Below are positions 28,001 to 37,799 of a stretch of DNA of 64,000 bases, piece by piece; the first letter of the stretch is position 1; every line of letters starts with the position of its first letter. The stretch spans positions 76,250,501-76,314,500 of the forward strand of contig NC_092621.1 of the NCBI RefSeq assembly GCF_047663525.1. Direction: 5' to 3'. The stretch comes from Anas platyrhynchos (taxonomy: Eukaryota; Chordata; Aves; Anseriformes; Anatidae). Both the position numbers and the translations under genes were made by a program. The notes beneath the pieces are model-generated. The model was given only the letters and a program-made list of their open reading frames with translations. It searched no databases and was not told the origin of the DNA.

Positions 28001-29241
28001 ACCCAAAGCATGACTTTTCTGATCTCTTCAGGCAGTGATGAAACTTACATGCCTAAAACAGGGGAAGGAGAAAGAAAAAAAAAAAAAAAAAAAAAAAGGC
28101 CAGCAACCCTGGTTCCATGCTTACATCAAAATTAGAATGATATCTAATGCAGTTTTTTTACTCTTCCTGAAGTAGTACAGTCTCTGGACACAGTACAAGC
28201 TTCTGTACAGTTAGAAAACGTGCTAAGACATTGACCAAGGGAGATGATGATGATAGGCTGGAAATATTCCTTAGTTTATTAACGTTTCAGTCAAAAAAAG
28301 AAAAGATAAAATCTTATGTTACATGTGGGTATCCTAGTTACATGTCTTCAAACAATTTTTACATCGTGCACTTGTGAGAAAGGTCATAGAAAAGCCAATG
28401 ACAAGGGCATCTAAGAGGTGGTGATATTCAACCTGAACATACCAAATTGAAGTATTTCTTAAGTAAAACTAAATGATCTCTTACTGTAGAGTGAAGGGAG
28501 ACACCCTTGCTGATCCTCCTGCTTGTCTCTGGGCTGAAAGCAAAGAGAACTCTTGTACAGTCAAAATAGGGTCTCTATGGCTAAAAGCTACGATTAGGCA
28601 CTCTCATTGACATTTTAGTAATGTTTTTAGGATTGTTAAGCTGAGCACTAGCCTAGCTGTGTCCACGAGTAATGCTTTCTGTCACCTCCATCTGGCTAGA
28701 AGCCTCTGCCTCATGACAGTTGATCACGACCTGGCATCTGTTGTTTACACCTGGGTTGCTTCTTGGCTGGATTACAGCATTACAATATACCTAGACATGA
28801 AACTTTCAACATATGGGAAATTCTGAACAGTACAGAACACTACAGCAAGGCCCTTCTGCAACCCAGGTCACTGTGACCCCACTGTCAATTTCCTCCATTT
28901 CAGCGTTAACACCTGCCAGACTAATTGACAAAATTCAAGGCTTTGGCACCTCAGGCAGGTTCACTGAGCATCTAGGAGGCTGCATCATGTTCCGCAACAC
29001 AGATTGTTGTCAGTGGCTCTTACTGTAGAAATCTCTATGGAAAAGGAAAAGATCTATAAAAATTGTAGGACACTGAATTTTCCAGTACTGGGCTGAAATT
29101 GTGATCTTTCTGGTGAAAATAAATCTTCCCCTCCTACTGAAAGGACTGAACAGACTTCTTTCACTCTGCCTTCCTCAACATAGATATAGTATACATTATA
29201 AATACATGTAAGCGTATGTTTGCACACATATATAAATGTAG

Positions 29242-29279
<38 letters not shown>

Positions 29280-32200
29280 TGTCTATTTTAAACTTGTGAA
29301 CAAAAAAGCTTCCTTGACTCCTTGCTTGTCTGGAATAGATGGAAGAGGAGTTACACAGAGAATGTTTGCTACAATCACACATTGCACATTGCTAAACACA
29401 CTGCTTGAGTGTACTGATAAGAGTGCAGTAAAGAAGCCAAATAGATTTTTTATATAGATAAATCTTGTGTAGTTTATTTTTGTAATGACTTATTCTCTGT
29501 TTCTCACATCTTTTAATATTCATTTCCTCCCTCCTTCTCTCAGCCATCAAACAACTGGTTTTAACACTTAAAATTCTGTAAATAAATTTACCCCATGAAT
29601 AGCAGCATAGGAAATTTCCAAAAACATCTGCAGAGGATAGGAAGTCAAATATAAGTGACTTCCACTGAGATTTTGGGCTCTTACACAAGGCTTTGTAAAT
29701 GTCCTCAAAGTGCAGGGGCAAACATATTGTGAGAATGTTCAAAAATGTCTTTGCTTTAGGGGCTACAGTAATGAAGATCAAAAACTGCAGTGACCAGGAG
29801 GTCTGACCTGAAAGAAGAATCTCACCCAGTTATTTCTGAGCTCAGTTTGTAATTTATGGATGAACTGGAGCATACATTCTGGAAAAACAGCCTGTCTTGT
29901 TTTAAACTCTCCTCATGCTAGAGAATGTATCACTTCCCTTGGCAATCTGTTTTCATGGTTAATTACCCTCATTGCTAAAAATGTTCTCTTTACTACAAGT
30001 TTACATTTGCCTGCCGAGATGTGTGAAACTTCAAATGCATTAGGTAACATCCCATCTGTAATAAAGAAAGCTCTCCCACATGAGAAACGCAAAGATCCAG
30101 TTCCATCTTATACCTTTAAGAAAACAAGCATGACTGGATGCCATGCTCTGTAGCTCGGATTTGCAGCTGTCACAGCACGGATGCGCTGTTACTTTAAGGA
30201 CATTTTGATTTTCCTTTGGGTGTTGTAAATTACAGCAGTGCTTTTGTGGGGAATGGGACTGCAATCCTTCTCTGCATTGCTCAGCTCCATAGGCCCCTGT
30301 GAGAATAAATGTATAGGGTGAAAGGATGGGCAGTAGTTATTCACATAGTGGCATCCCACTTCAGTAATATTTTTTCCTATTGTTTGAGAAGAAAAAACCT
30401 TGCCGAGTTTTTGTGGTAGGCGCAGCCCACGCTAGCAGCAATGACTGGGGCAACATTGCCGCCTAGTGCTCAGTTGCTAGGTGTCTTTTCAAAGCCTGCG
30501 CTGTGTTCACATATTGGGGAAAAAAAAAAAAAAAAAAGGAAAAGGAAAAGGAGCACGCAGGAACCTCTGGAGTATGTGAGTCCCATTCCCGGTGCTATGA
30601 CACACCATAATATTCCAATTCATGCATTGAATTCACCTTTAATTCGTGTGCTCTACAGCACATTTAGGGATGAAGACTTCACTTGCCCAAAGACCTAGAA
30701 AATTTAGCTGCTAAGAGTAGCGCTGCAGTGGCGTGGCAGGTGAATTTGCAATTTTGCCTTGGTACAGGCCATGAGGCAAGCTTACCTGCTGGCCCCTGGT
30801 CGGTTGCTCTGGCCTGCCACTTCACCTACCAGGAGGTTATTGCTGCATCCCATCCCTTTCTCCAGAGCTAATGTACTGCAATGATTTTGGGACTGACATT
30901 ACTAACTTGAGCCAGAGAGAGGAGGCCAGCAACGGGGTAATTGGATGGCCCAGTCACTGAGAAGGGAAAATAAATATGGACAAGAAAAAACTGAAAATTC
31001 ATAGATGGGAGGCGATGTGTCATCTTTGTGCATGATGAAGACAATATTGGGAAAAAAAAAAAAAAAAAAGACTATGTGTTTTGATGTATTTGCTTTGCTT
31101 ATCAAACCTTGGGAATACTTACAGGCATCTATACTTGATGAAAAGTATTTTATTGTATTATTTTGTCATCAGACTTTGTTTGCTTGCTCTTCAGTATTTT
31201 TGACTCTGGAATTAAAAACTAATAGCTGTTAATTGTGACCCACATTGTTTTACTCTTTTTGTCAAAATGCATTTAAAATAAAATATGAACTGCCAAAAAC
31301 ATGTAAAGTTCATTAAACAGTATTATAAGCACCATGAAAATTCATGATTTAGAGTGACATTTTCATAATCAACTTTGTTTTGAAAGAAATCTTCCTTGTG
31401 TTCTGTATTTCATTTTACCTTGAAGAGAAGACATCTGTAGTGGTTTCTCTTAATGCCAACAATCTGTTTCTTAATCTGAACACTGCTTAGGAGGCTGGAG
31501 CAGCTGTAGTTCATATGGACGCTAGGTCCATATATATATATCATATGTATATTAGTTTCTGCAGGAGTAAAACACTTGACTCCCTTTTGCAAACATTTAG
31601 TCATTTACATTCAGTGTGTTTGCTGGCATATGAGCAAGCACTTGCACAAGTTAGGACATCAGTAAAACTGAGCCTATATATAGCAGCTCAGAAAGTCCAG
31701 TGTAAGTGCAATTGATTGGATACTTGGTACCCTGAAATGTCGCTTTCCAGTACCTGTTTTATTCACCTAAAAATGTTCTCTGAGTTACCTTAAACCTCTT
31801 CCTGCATTTCTCAATTTCTTTTTTTCATGAGCCGTGAATCACATCCTTGTTGACTTATGATACGTCTGGATAGCAAAAGATTAATTTCTGGCAGATCTCT
31901 TCATTTTTGGTTTGCCTTTTTTTTTTTTTCAGATGTACATCACAAGCACAATTAAAACAAAGAGTAGCAGGCTAGCCAAACCTGTGCTGTGTCTGGGTAC
32001 CCTGTGTGCTGCCTTCCTCACTGGGCTAAACCGAGTTTCTGAGTATCGGAACCACTGTTCGGACGTGATTGCGGGCTTCATCTTGGGAAGTGCAGTAGCT
32101 TTGTTTCTGGTAAGCCTATCAGTCCTTCCCCATTCCTTTTAAAAGTAGATGTTAAAAAAAAAAAAAAAAGAATAAAAATTACTCCTCCCTTGTGTCCAGC

Positions 32201-35200
32201 TGCAGCTAATTAACCCAGTTGCTAAGAACTAATTCTAGCCCCATCTAATCGATGTACCATCAGAGAAAATCCTAATATGAAATCAGGTTGATATTAATTA
32301 ATAATACTAGTATGATGACATTTTTGCTATCATTAGTATTTCAAGATTATTTTATTTTAATTACTGTACATACTCTTACTTGATCGGTCCTGGAAAAATG
32401 CTTTGAAGATGGTGTAGATTTTAATTAATGTCAAAAGAAGGAAATGCTTGAGACTTGTTCTCTGACATCACTGTATTGCAAAGCCCCACTGGCTGCCTGG
32501 TAGGGGACAAAAATGTAGAATACAGGGTGTTGCATGGAGCTCTAAGCAATGGTCCTCATTCTCCATTTTGTTTCAAGCCATAAAAGATGAGCAGGAGAAA
32601 GGAAGATCAGGATAAAATCTCTCCGATCCCCATGTTATCTTTAAATAAAAATTTGTCTCCAACCTGTAATATGAATCTCCATGGCTTTAATATGAGCAGT
32701 TTTTTCTGATTCCCACTGGGAAAGTCAATTTAAGAGTAGCCCACGTAATATGATAGGCAGTCACCCCATACATCTGGTCAGGACAGTCCACGTGCTTCCA
32801 GTACCTCTTTCTAGCAGCCTGCTCCCAACCACAACTTGGCCCTGCAACCCTTCTGCCACCAGCAAGTGGCAAAGGCTCCACGGCCAAGCAGAGGAAGGGG
32901 TCTCCCCAGAGCACAGAGGAGAGGACTGCTGTGAGATGCCTGCTCTCAGCACAAAACTCACCCAGGCTGCAGCCTGCTCCTTGCTCAGGTGTGAAGAGCA
33001 ACAAAGAGGAAAAGCCAGTGAGGAACTGGCTGCAGGAATTGCTCTAACGGCTGATGTGTGAGCTCCTGCATGCCTTGTCTTCGCTTTGTACCCAGCCTCC
33101 AAGAAGGTATGTGCAGCATATGGTCATGCCAGCATCACCAGGTGGGTGCAGTGAGTCTGGTCATGCACGAGGAAAGGCCTTGTGGGATAAACTCTGCAAG
33201 AGTTGTGCTGGTAACATGAAGGAATGATGCTGAAGGATCTTGGTGGCATCCAGATGTGAGGTAGATTAAGCCATCAAATGAGCTCTTTTCATTGTTTGGA
33301 AATGTTAGTCAGAGTCTCAAGGGGATATTTGGCTGAGAACATGCGCAAAAGGATGGTCCATGTTTCTGGCATGCAAAAGCAAGCAGCGTAGGATGCTGTG
33401 CTGTATAAAACATAAGAAGGCTGGGGATGGTTCAGCCAGGAAAGATGAGCCGTTTTACTGAGATGGTCTGGCATACCCAGCTGTATCATTAAATGCCCTG
33501 TTGCCCAAGGCTGAGACAGGTGATGCCTTTAACCAAAACCCCAGCTGAAGTTCTTTGCAAAAATTGGCAGCTGAGAGACCCTGGTGGGAATTCCTTTGAG
33601 TTACTCCTGTGGACAGAACATGCTGACCTCATTTTTTTTTTTTCTTCTGCATTACACAGGGGATATGTGTTGTCCATAACTTTAAAGGCACTCATGGAGC
33701 TCCTTCTAAACCGAAGCCTGAAGACCCACGCGGAATGCCACTCATGGCTTTTCCAAGGGTGGAAAGTCCGCTGGAGACACTGAGTGCACAGGTGCTGTAA
33801 ATTCACTCACCCATGCCATCACCAAAATACATTTTCTGTTATGACAGGCTAAAAACTAAAAACTAGTTGTATACGTAATTACATGGAGAGCTTGTTTCAT
33901 TCCCAACATTAAACCCATTGAACAGAAGTGATACAAAGGGAAGATTTTTTTTTTTAATTTATCTTTTTAAACCAACAAATTCTGTAGATCTCATGCCCCT
34001 CTGCACTTCCAAAGCTAAGGAATTTCAGGTGTCCTGTGCAATAACAAATTTTTGCTTAGGAGAATAGATAATTGAGAAAAAAAGTGAAGATAATTCTTTG
34101 TAATTACACTTAAGAATGCTTTGAGGAGGTCTGAAACATTTGTTACCCTGAGGATAAACTATGCCGCCCAAAAAAATAATAGTAATTAGTTTTTTATTCT
34201 TATTACTGTTCAGTAATTGTTCTATAAGAAGAAATCATATAACTAACTACTCTCTAAGCCATCAGAGAAGATGCTAATAACATTCTCTGAAGTCTGCAAA
34301 AAAGTAAGCTACCATGGGCATCATCGTTGATCATGTTTCTGTTAAACTACTAATTTTGAATGGTTTGTGTTGGCACAACTGAACTGTACCCTAAGCAAAT
34401 GCCACCTGCCAAGAATTTCTGGAAACCAGGAGGAATTGTCTGAAATGCCTTGGTGTAATTTGTTTTTCCTTTAAGTTATACTTCCTGTGTTGGGTGGCAT
34501 TTCATTGCAATGTACTGGATGTGTGGCAGGGTTAATACTAAAACTTTTGTCACACCCTTTGGCAAGTTAACTGAAAATAGGCATTTAAAAAAACATGGAG
34601 AAGATGCTGTTTCTAACACCTGGAAATACCATGCTTAATTGAAGAGTCAGTTTTGATTGACTTTCACCAAAGATTTACTGGAAGATTTTTAAATGATCCT
34701 GCTTAACTGTGCACACTAACAGTTCTTAACATAACATTAACATCGCAGGTGGACTTACAGTCCAGAAACTAAGTCCTACTTATGCATTCACATTGCACTG
34801 TGTATGACAAAAGAGCTGAAGAGATACAAATATTTACACCCTGAGAATTTTTTTGTCTCGTCAGCTATTTATAGCTTCTGGACTGTGAGGTACAGGTGGG
34901 GACTAGGCCTTAACTGTTGATGTCCTCTATAATCAAGAAGATGATTTTGTCTGATTCAGGGTATCGGTTTCTAAATGGCCATACATGCAGGAGTAGATCA
35001 GGAAAAGAGTGATCCTACTGTTATAAATAAGTTATTATAAAAAAGTCCTTCAGAGTGGCTGCTAATTAGCGTTTCTTCAGATATAGGGGATGCACTGTCC
35101 TTCTTGTGCAGATTTATCCATCTGTTCCCACTCTTGTTTTACCTTGTACACACACACGCTGCAGGTGCAGCATGATCCAGGGATGACCCTGAGCTGCCAC

Positions 35201-35845
35201 TGAAGTCTTCGCCTTTGGCTTCCAAGAATCAACACAGTTTCCATCCAAAGAGGACTTCTGTGTTGCAATATATCTGTGTCTGCCTGTGTTTTGGCATACT
35301 TCCCCACCCCACCCATGTATGAGTTTAAGCTCTGTATGTTGCCTAGTAGGCATGGAACATAGGAACTACAAACTACATGCACACATCACATGAAGCTGAA
35401 CTATGTGAAGCTACATCATGGTATTTTTAGACTCTTGGTGACTGAGGACACACACTAGATGGCGTCAGTTGTGTGACTATGTAGTATTTTGAACCTATAG
35501 TGGCACATTTCTCTGGACAGAATCCAATCTGGTGTGAAAATCCCTAGTGAAAAAGTGGCACCTCCTTTTTCAAGCCTGGTAGTGAGGGTTCATAGCCCAG
35601 AAGCAGGGCTCAACTTCAGCCTTTCCTACCATGAGCTCAGAATAGACATCACATTTGCAGTCATTTCTTGCTTTTAAGGTGCTTTGTTAGTTGGGCAGCA
35701 GATTTACACCTTTGCATTTAGCAAAGGGTTTTTGCATCCATTTCACACACTAGTATATGTAAGTGACAAAATGTGTACAAATGTTCATGTGTTTACATTT
35801 TCCTCTTTGCAGAACCACTCTGCCTCTATGACTGAAGTAACCTGA
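1402..35845 (+). CDS. PLPPR1: PLPPR1, phospholipid phosphatase-related protein 1 (coding exons 2-7; first coding exon outside the window)
   Basis: Six exons splice in frame (63, 44.3, 83.7, 59, 44 and 10 codons). With the 21 N-terminal residues expected upstream, the protein is 325 residues, as in other vertebrates. PLPPR proteins are six-pass plasma-membrane relatives of lipid phosphate phosphatases, enriched in neurons and linked to neurite and filopodia growth; they bind or modulate lysophospholipid signalling without hydrolysis. The sequence supports inactivity. The C1 motif (normally K..RP) reads VVTGNLAP near residues 147-154. The C2 PSGH is PSKH (197-200). C3 keeps the His in [12 protein letters not shown] (245-256) but has Asn for the first Ser. 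Hydrophobic segments lie near 67-90, 125-145, 200-218, 228-246 and 256-275. There is a sequon NYT at 163-165 in the large extracellular loop and a cytosolic tail. No frameshift or internal stop was seen. The family and paralogue assignment is near certain from almost identical protein sequence. Confidence 0.97.
1903..1946 (+). repeat. ATA/TAA microsatellite with A tail
   Basis: aataaataataataataa.. repeats followed by about 15 A residues, in a PLPPR1 intron. Confidence 0.93.
4066..4096 (+). repeat. AAAT tetranucleotide microsatellite
   Basis: About seven AAAT units in a PLPPR1 intron. Confidence 0.93.
5280..5990 (-). mobile_element. CR1 LINE fragment (5'-truncated)
   Basis: The plus strand starts with the reverse complement of the CR1 3' end (agaatggttgaggttggaag then ggacc..gatcatctagtcc). 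On the minus strand an open frame (5356-5955) encodes the C-terminal part of the CR1 reverse-transcriptase polyprotein: [12 protein letters not shown] near its start, then [10 protein letters not shown] and [13 protein letters not shown] near its end. A section after the polymerase motif is deleted relative to full-length CR1. It lies antisense inside a PLPPR1 intron. Confidence 0.93.
6308..6705 (-). mobile_element. CR1 LINE fragment (3' end)
   Basis: The minus strand encodes a CR1 C-terminal end (frame 6395-6634: [20 protein letters not shown]). The plus strand begins with a short AGAAC repeat followed by ttggaagagccctgccaag. It differs from the neighbouring copy at 5280 and looks like a separate CR1 subfamily insertion. 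It is antisense to PLPPR1. Confidence 0.88.
8981..9007 (+). repeat. Poly(A) tract, 27 bases
   Basis: Uninterrupted A run in a PLPPR1 intron. Confidence 0.95.
11055..12515 (-). mobile_element. CR1 LINE, long truncated copy with decayed reverse transcriptase
   Basis: This is the longest repeat in the window, about 1.45 kb. The plus strand starts with agaatcatagaatggctcag and ggacctcaaagaccatctag, the reverse complement of a CR1 3' end. Minus-strand frames between 11921 and 12254 carry reverse-transcriptase blocks: [20 protein letters not shown] and, next to a stop, the polymerase signature FADD (about 11924-11941). Frameshifts and stops separate these blocks, so the copy is dead. It is antisense to PLPPR1. 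Confidence 0.94.
16261..16393 (+). CDS. PLPPR1: PLPPR1 exon encoding residues 85-128 and the first base of codon 129
   Basis: The exon is 133 bp, between acceptor tttcctgacag and donor gtaagc. It starts [16 protein letters not shown] and ends RRIIRFI plus one base. The single leftover G joins GA of the next exon to make Gly129. It encodes the end of transmembrane segment 2 and the cytosolic loop before segment 3. Confidence 0.97.
19055..19075 (+). repeat. TTTA tetranucleotide microsatellite
   Basis: About five TTTA units in a PLPPR1 intron. Confidence 0.88.
20351..20413 (+). repeat. Imperfect 21-bp tandem repeat, about three copies
   Basis: aaattaaggctttatttcgg (20351), aaattaaggctttagttcag (20372) and a diverged aaataaaggttt (20393) follow with a 21-base period. 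Confidence 0.85.
25436..25686 (+). CDS. PLPPR1: PLPPR1 exon encoding residues 129-212
   Basis: The exon is 251 bp, between acceptor ttcttcacag and donor gtgagc. It encodes transmembrane segment 3 ([16 protein letters not shown]), the degenerate C1 motif region, the extracellular loop with sequon NYT and several cysteines, and the degenerate C2 motif FPSKHAALS. Substitution of the C1 Lys/Arg and the C2 Gly marks the PLPPR class, which lacks phosphatase activity. Confidence 0.97.
25865..26708 (-). mobile_element. Solo LTR of an endogenous retrovirus
   Basis: The element is about 844 bp, bounded by TGTGG and CCACA, with GC content higher than its surroundings. Read on the minus strand it has a CCAAT motif (near 26570), a TATA-like TTTAAG (near 26533) and AATAAA (26054-26049), the order expected of U3 to R. 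No gag, pol or env sequence and no second LTR is present, so it is probably a recombination product. Flanking bases (ctagt left, caaac right) do not form a target-site duplication. Several GC-rich open frames inside it are not genes. Confidence 0.8.
28075..28097 (+). repeat. Poly(A) tract, 23 bases
   Basis: A run in a PLPPR1 intron. Confidence 0.93.
29244..29276. repeat. AT dinucleotide microsatellite
   Basis: About 16 AT units in a PLPPR1 intron. Confidence 0.96.
31933..32109 (+). CDS. PLPPR1: PLPPR1 exon encoding residues 213-271
   Basis: The exon is 177 bp, phase 0 at both ends, with acceptor tttttcag and donor gtaagc. It encodes the cytosolic turn [16 protein letters not shown], transmembrane segment 5 and the C3-like stretch [16 protein letters not shown] before segment 6. 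The C3 histidine is kept (His253) while the first serine of the motif is asparagine. Confidence 0.97.
32110..33659 (+). other. PLPPR1: PLPPR1 intron (1.55 kb)
   Basis: There is a moderately GC-rich stretch near 32750-33100 with open frames on both strands. The translations have no recognisable domain, so I regard them as chance frames. A pyrimidine tract of T residues precedes the acceptor near 33631-33643. Confidence 0.75.
33660..33791 (+). CDS. PLPPR1: PLPPR1 exon encoding residues 272-315
   Basis: The exon is 132 bp, with acceptor cattacacag and donor gtgctg. It encodes the start of the cytosolic tail, [17 protein letters not shown], then the Pro-rich stretch [20 protein letters not shown]. 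The donor is weak: positions +4 and +5 are c and t. Read-through adds Val-Leu and a stop, which would give an alternative C terminus if the intron is retained. Confidence 0.95.
33792..35812 (+). other. PLPPR1: PLPPR1 last intron (2.0 kb)
   Basis: No gene or recognisable mobile element was seen. It is AT-rich, with an acceptor tcctctttgcag ending at 35812. Confidence 0.8.
35813..35845 (+). CDS. PLPPR1: PLPPR1 terminal coding exon ([10 protein letters not shown], stop)
   Basis: Ten codons and a TGA follow the acceptor tttgcag. The last residues [10 protein letters not shown] match the conserved end of PLPPR1. The exon continues into the 3' UTR. The short terminal peptide, in frame with the preceding exon, gives a total length of 325 residues. 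Confidence 0.95.
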   Translation, partial: NHSASMTEVT

Positions 35846-36383
35846 GATGGACAACTGGCAACAGAAGCTATTTTTTATTACCCTCCAGTACAATACTTCA
35901 AGACACACAGTTACTAAATGTCAAACTGTGATGACCAGTATTATGTTATGTCTAGTTAGAGGCTAATGTTTTGTACATTTTTTGTATGAGGAAGTGATGT
36001 AGCTTGCCCTGATTTTTTGTCAGCTTTAATATTATTATGCCAGAATTTAAAAGCAAAATAGAAAAAGAAAAAAAAAAAAAAACTTTTCTTGTTTCAAGTG
36101 TGCACTGAGGAACTACATCTATGGAATTGTTGGTGTTGTTATGTGATATTTGTACACAGATTTTTTTCATTTTTGAATTTATATATCTTGAGGAAAAAAA
36201 AAAAATCACTTTTACCTTTTCTTACCATAAAAAGTGCTTCTACAAGTGGGTCAGATTCTGATCTTAGTAAGCTCAGCATAGATCTGAAGTTATTGCGTAT
36301 ATTTAATTCAGATGAAAATAATGGTGATCAGGAATCTAACCCAAATGAAAATGATACTATCAACAAGTAATAAGCATCGAGCC

Positions 36384-36502
36384 TTGATTCAGTGAGCTGC
36401 TTAAGCATCCCTTAGCATTATGAACTTCTGTTAGCCGTGCAGTTTCCAGACTAATTGGCAGAATTGGAAGTGTATCCTTAAGCATCTTACTGAATCAGAG
36501 CC
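36384..36502. repeat. Inverted-repeat relic, MITE-like, in the PLPPR1 3' UTR
   Basis: The arm at about 36384-36407 (tgattcagtgagctgcttaa..) is matched in reverse complement by about 36476-36502 (..cttactgaatcagagcc), roughly 19 of 21 aligned core bases, with a spacer of about 70 bases. The arms resemble an old palindromic non-autonomous DNA transposon common in amniotes (arms containing TTAAGCA and TGAATCAG). The family name is from memory and was not checked. Confidence 0.55.
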
Positions 36503-37055
36503 TGATTGTTCTGGTGTGGGTGATTGTGCTAGTTATTGAAGAATAACTAAAATGACGTACTCAGTCTGCAATATAGACAGACTGGACGTGAAAATTTATA
36601 GTAGTAGCTGATAGCATGTGAGCTGACTATATCATGTCACTAGATCTCTGTTCCTCCCTGAGGCCCAGCTAAAGCTCCCAGTGAAACCTGGCTTCAGGAA
36701 TTGACTATGGGGATATACAGCCATCACTGTGGAGCAGAGGCTGCGCTTTAAGTGTTTCATAACTTCATCATAGATTTGTGGGGTAACTGGTAACACTGGT
36801 GCAAAGGAAAAGTGACACCACTTCTTCGCCGAAGTGGCATAACCGGGCAGTCAGATTGGCATAACCAAGAAGCCAATTTTGCCCCAACATTGTAGTTTTC
36901 ACCAAGGGGCTTTGGCAAATCAAAAATAAAAACAAACAAACAAAAAATACTAAAACTGACACAGTCTGTAATAGCAGTCTGCATATTTTGTAAATCCTGC
37001 CATACAGAATTTATATCAATACTGCTATTTTAAAATTCAGAAATGTTGTTCAAGG

Positions 37056-37061
37056 AATAAA
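37056..37061 (+). terminator. Candidate poly(A) signal AATAAA of PLPPR1
   Basis: This is a canonical hexamer about 1.2 kb after the stop codon. A genomic run of 23 A residues starts 37 bases further on (37098-37120), so oligo-dT cDNA ends mapped here could be internal priming. Later hexamers (37617) remain possible. Confidence 0.45.
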
Positions 37062-37097
37062 AAGATAATGGGGGGTGGGAGGGCACATGGAGAGGAG

Positions 37098-37120
37098 AAA
37101 AAAAAAAAAAAAAAAAAAAA
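37098..37120 (+). repeat. Poly(A) tract near the PLPPR1 3' end
   Basis: 23 A residues, 37 bases beyond AATAAA at 37056. Confidence 0.93.
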
Positions 37121-37799
37121 GAGCCCATATGCCATGGCTTGTACTGGGGCAAAGGCTTCATTACATGACTTTTCACTGTTTCTAGGCTTTTCCTGCATCT
37201 CATTCTTCTAGCATGGTGATAACTGCTGTGTGTCTCCTTTAAAGAATGGAGCTTCTGTCTGTACTTTTACTGGAATGTTTACCTCACATTTCCATTTTGG
37301 TTCTTCTTGGCTTTTTTTGTATATTTTTTCCAAAACAGATGAAAAAAAAAATCAAAAAAAAAAAAAAAGTGTAGCCTCGTCTCAGTTATTTGCCTGTGAC
37401 ACAAAGAAAATGTGGGATGTCTGTGTCTTGACATGCAGTGATTCTTCTAGGTTGGTATTGTAACTCTACTGATGTCTGGTTCAGTCTTAGGAATATAAAG
37501 ATCAGACCTGGGCCATGCAGGCTTTCTGCAACCATGAGGAATCACTGATTGTGTGCTGGGTCACCCACTACAACCTTGATCCAAATTCCACTGAAACTGG
37601 GGGAAGACTGCTGCTGAATAAACTTGGCCTTGGAGCTGGTCCTTGTCCTGCTGCTTTAGGAAGATAATGACATTATGAAAGCTCATCAGCAATGAACACT
37701 CTGTTTAATATGTCCAAGCAGCAGCACCTAGTCCGTTCATACTGCAAGAGGCTACCAGTGGGATTAAACTCTAAAATAAAGAATATACTATATCTTTTA

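Larger units (their letters stand above)
25687..31932 (+). other. PLPPR1: PLPPR1 intron (6.2 kb)
   Basis: It carries a solo LTR on the minus strand (25865-26708), a poly(A) tract at 28075-28097 and an AT dinucleotide repeat at 29244-29276. Nothing else was recognised. The polypyrimidine tract before the next acceptor is a long T run (about 31919-31929). Confidence 0.8.
35846..37100 (+). other. PLPPR1: PLPPR1 3' UTR (extent inferred)
   Basis: An AT-rich sequence follows the stop codon. The first clear AATAAA on this strand is at 37056-37061, about 1.2 kb downstream; others lie at 37617-37622 and near 37774. The true cleavage site cannot be read from sequence. The region includes an inverted-repeat relic at 36384-36502 and two A tracts near 36067-36082 and 36193-36205. 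A frame of about 90 codons at 36089-36370 is AT-rich and has no recognised domain. Confidence 0.6.

Noticed and set aside
33489..33806. 105-codon minus-strand frame overlapping a PLPPR1 exon
   Set aside because: Antisense shadow of the coding exon at 33660-33791.
36089..36370. 93-codon plus-strand frame after PLPPR1
   Set aside because: Begins about 240 bases past the PLPPR1 stop in AT-rich 3' UTR and ends in an Asn/Asp-rich stretch with no family; not supported as a gene.
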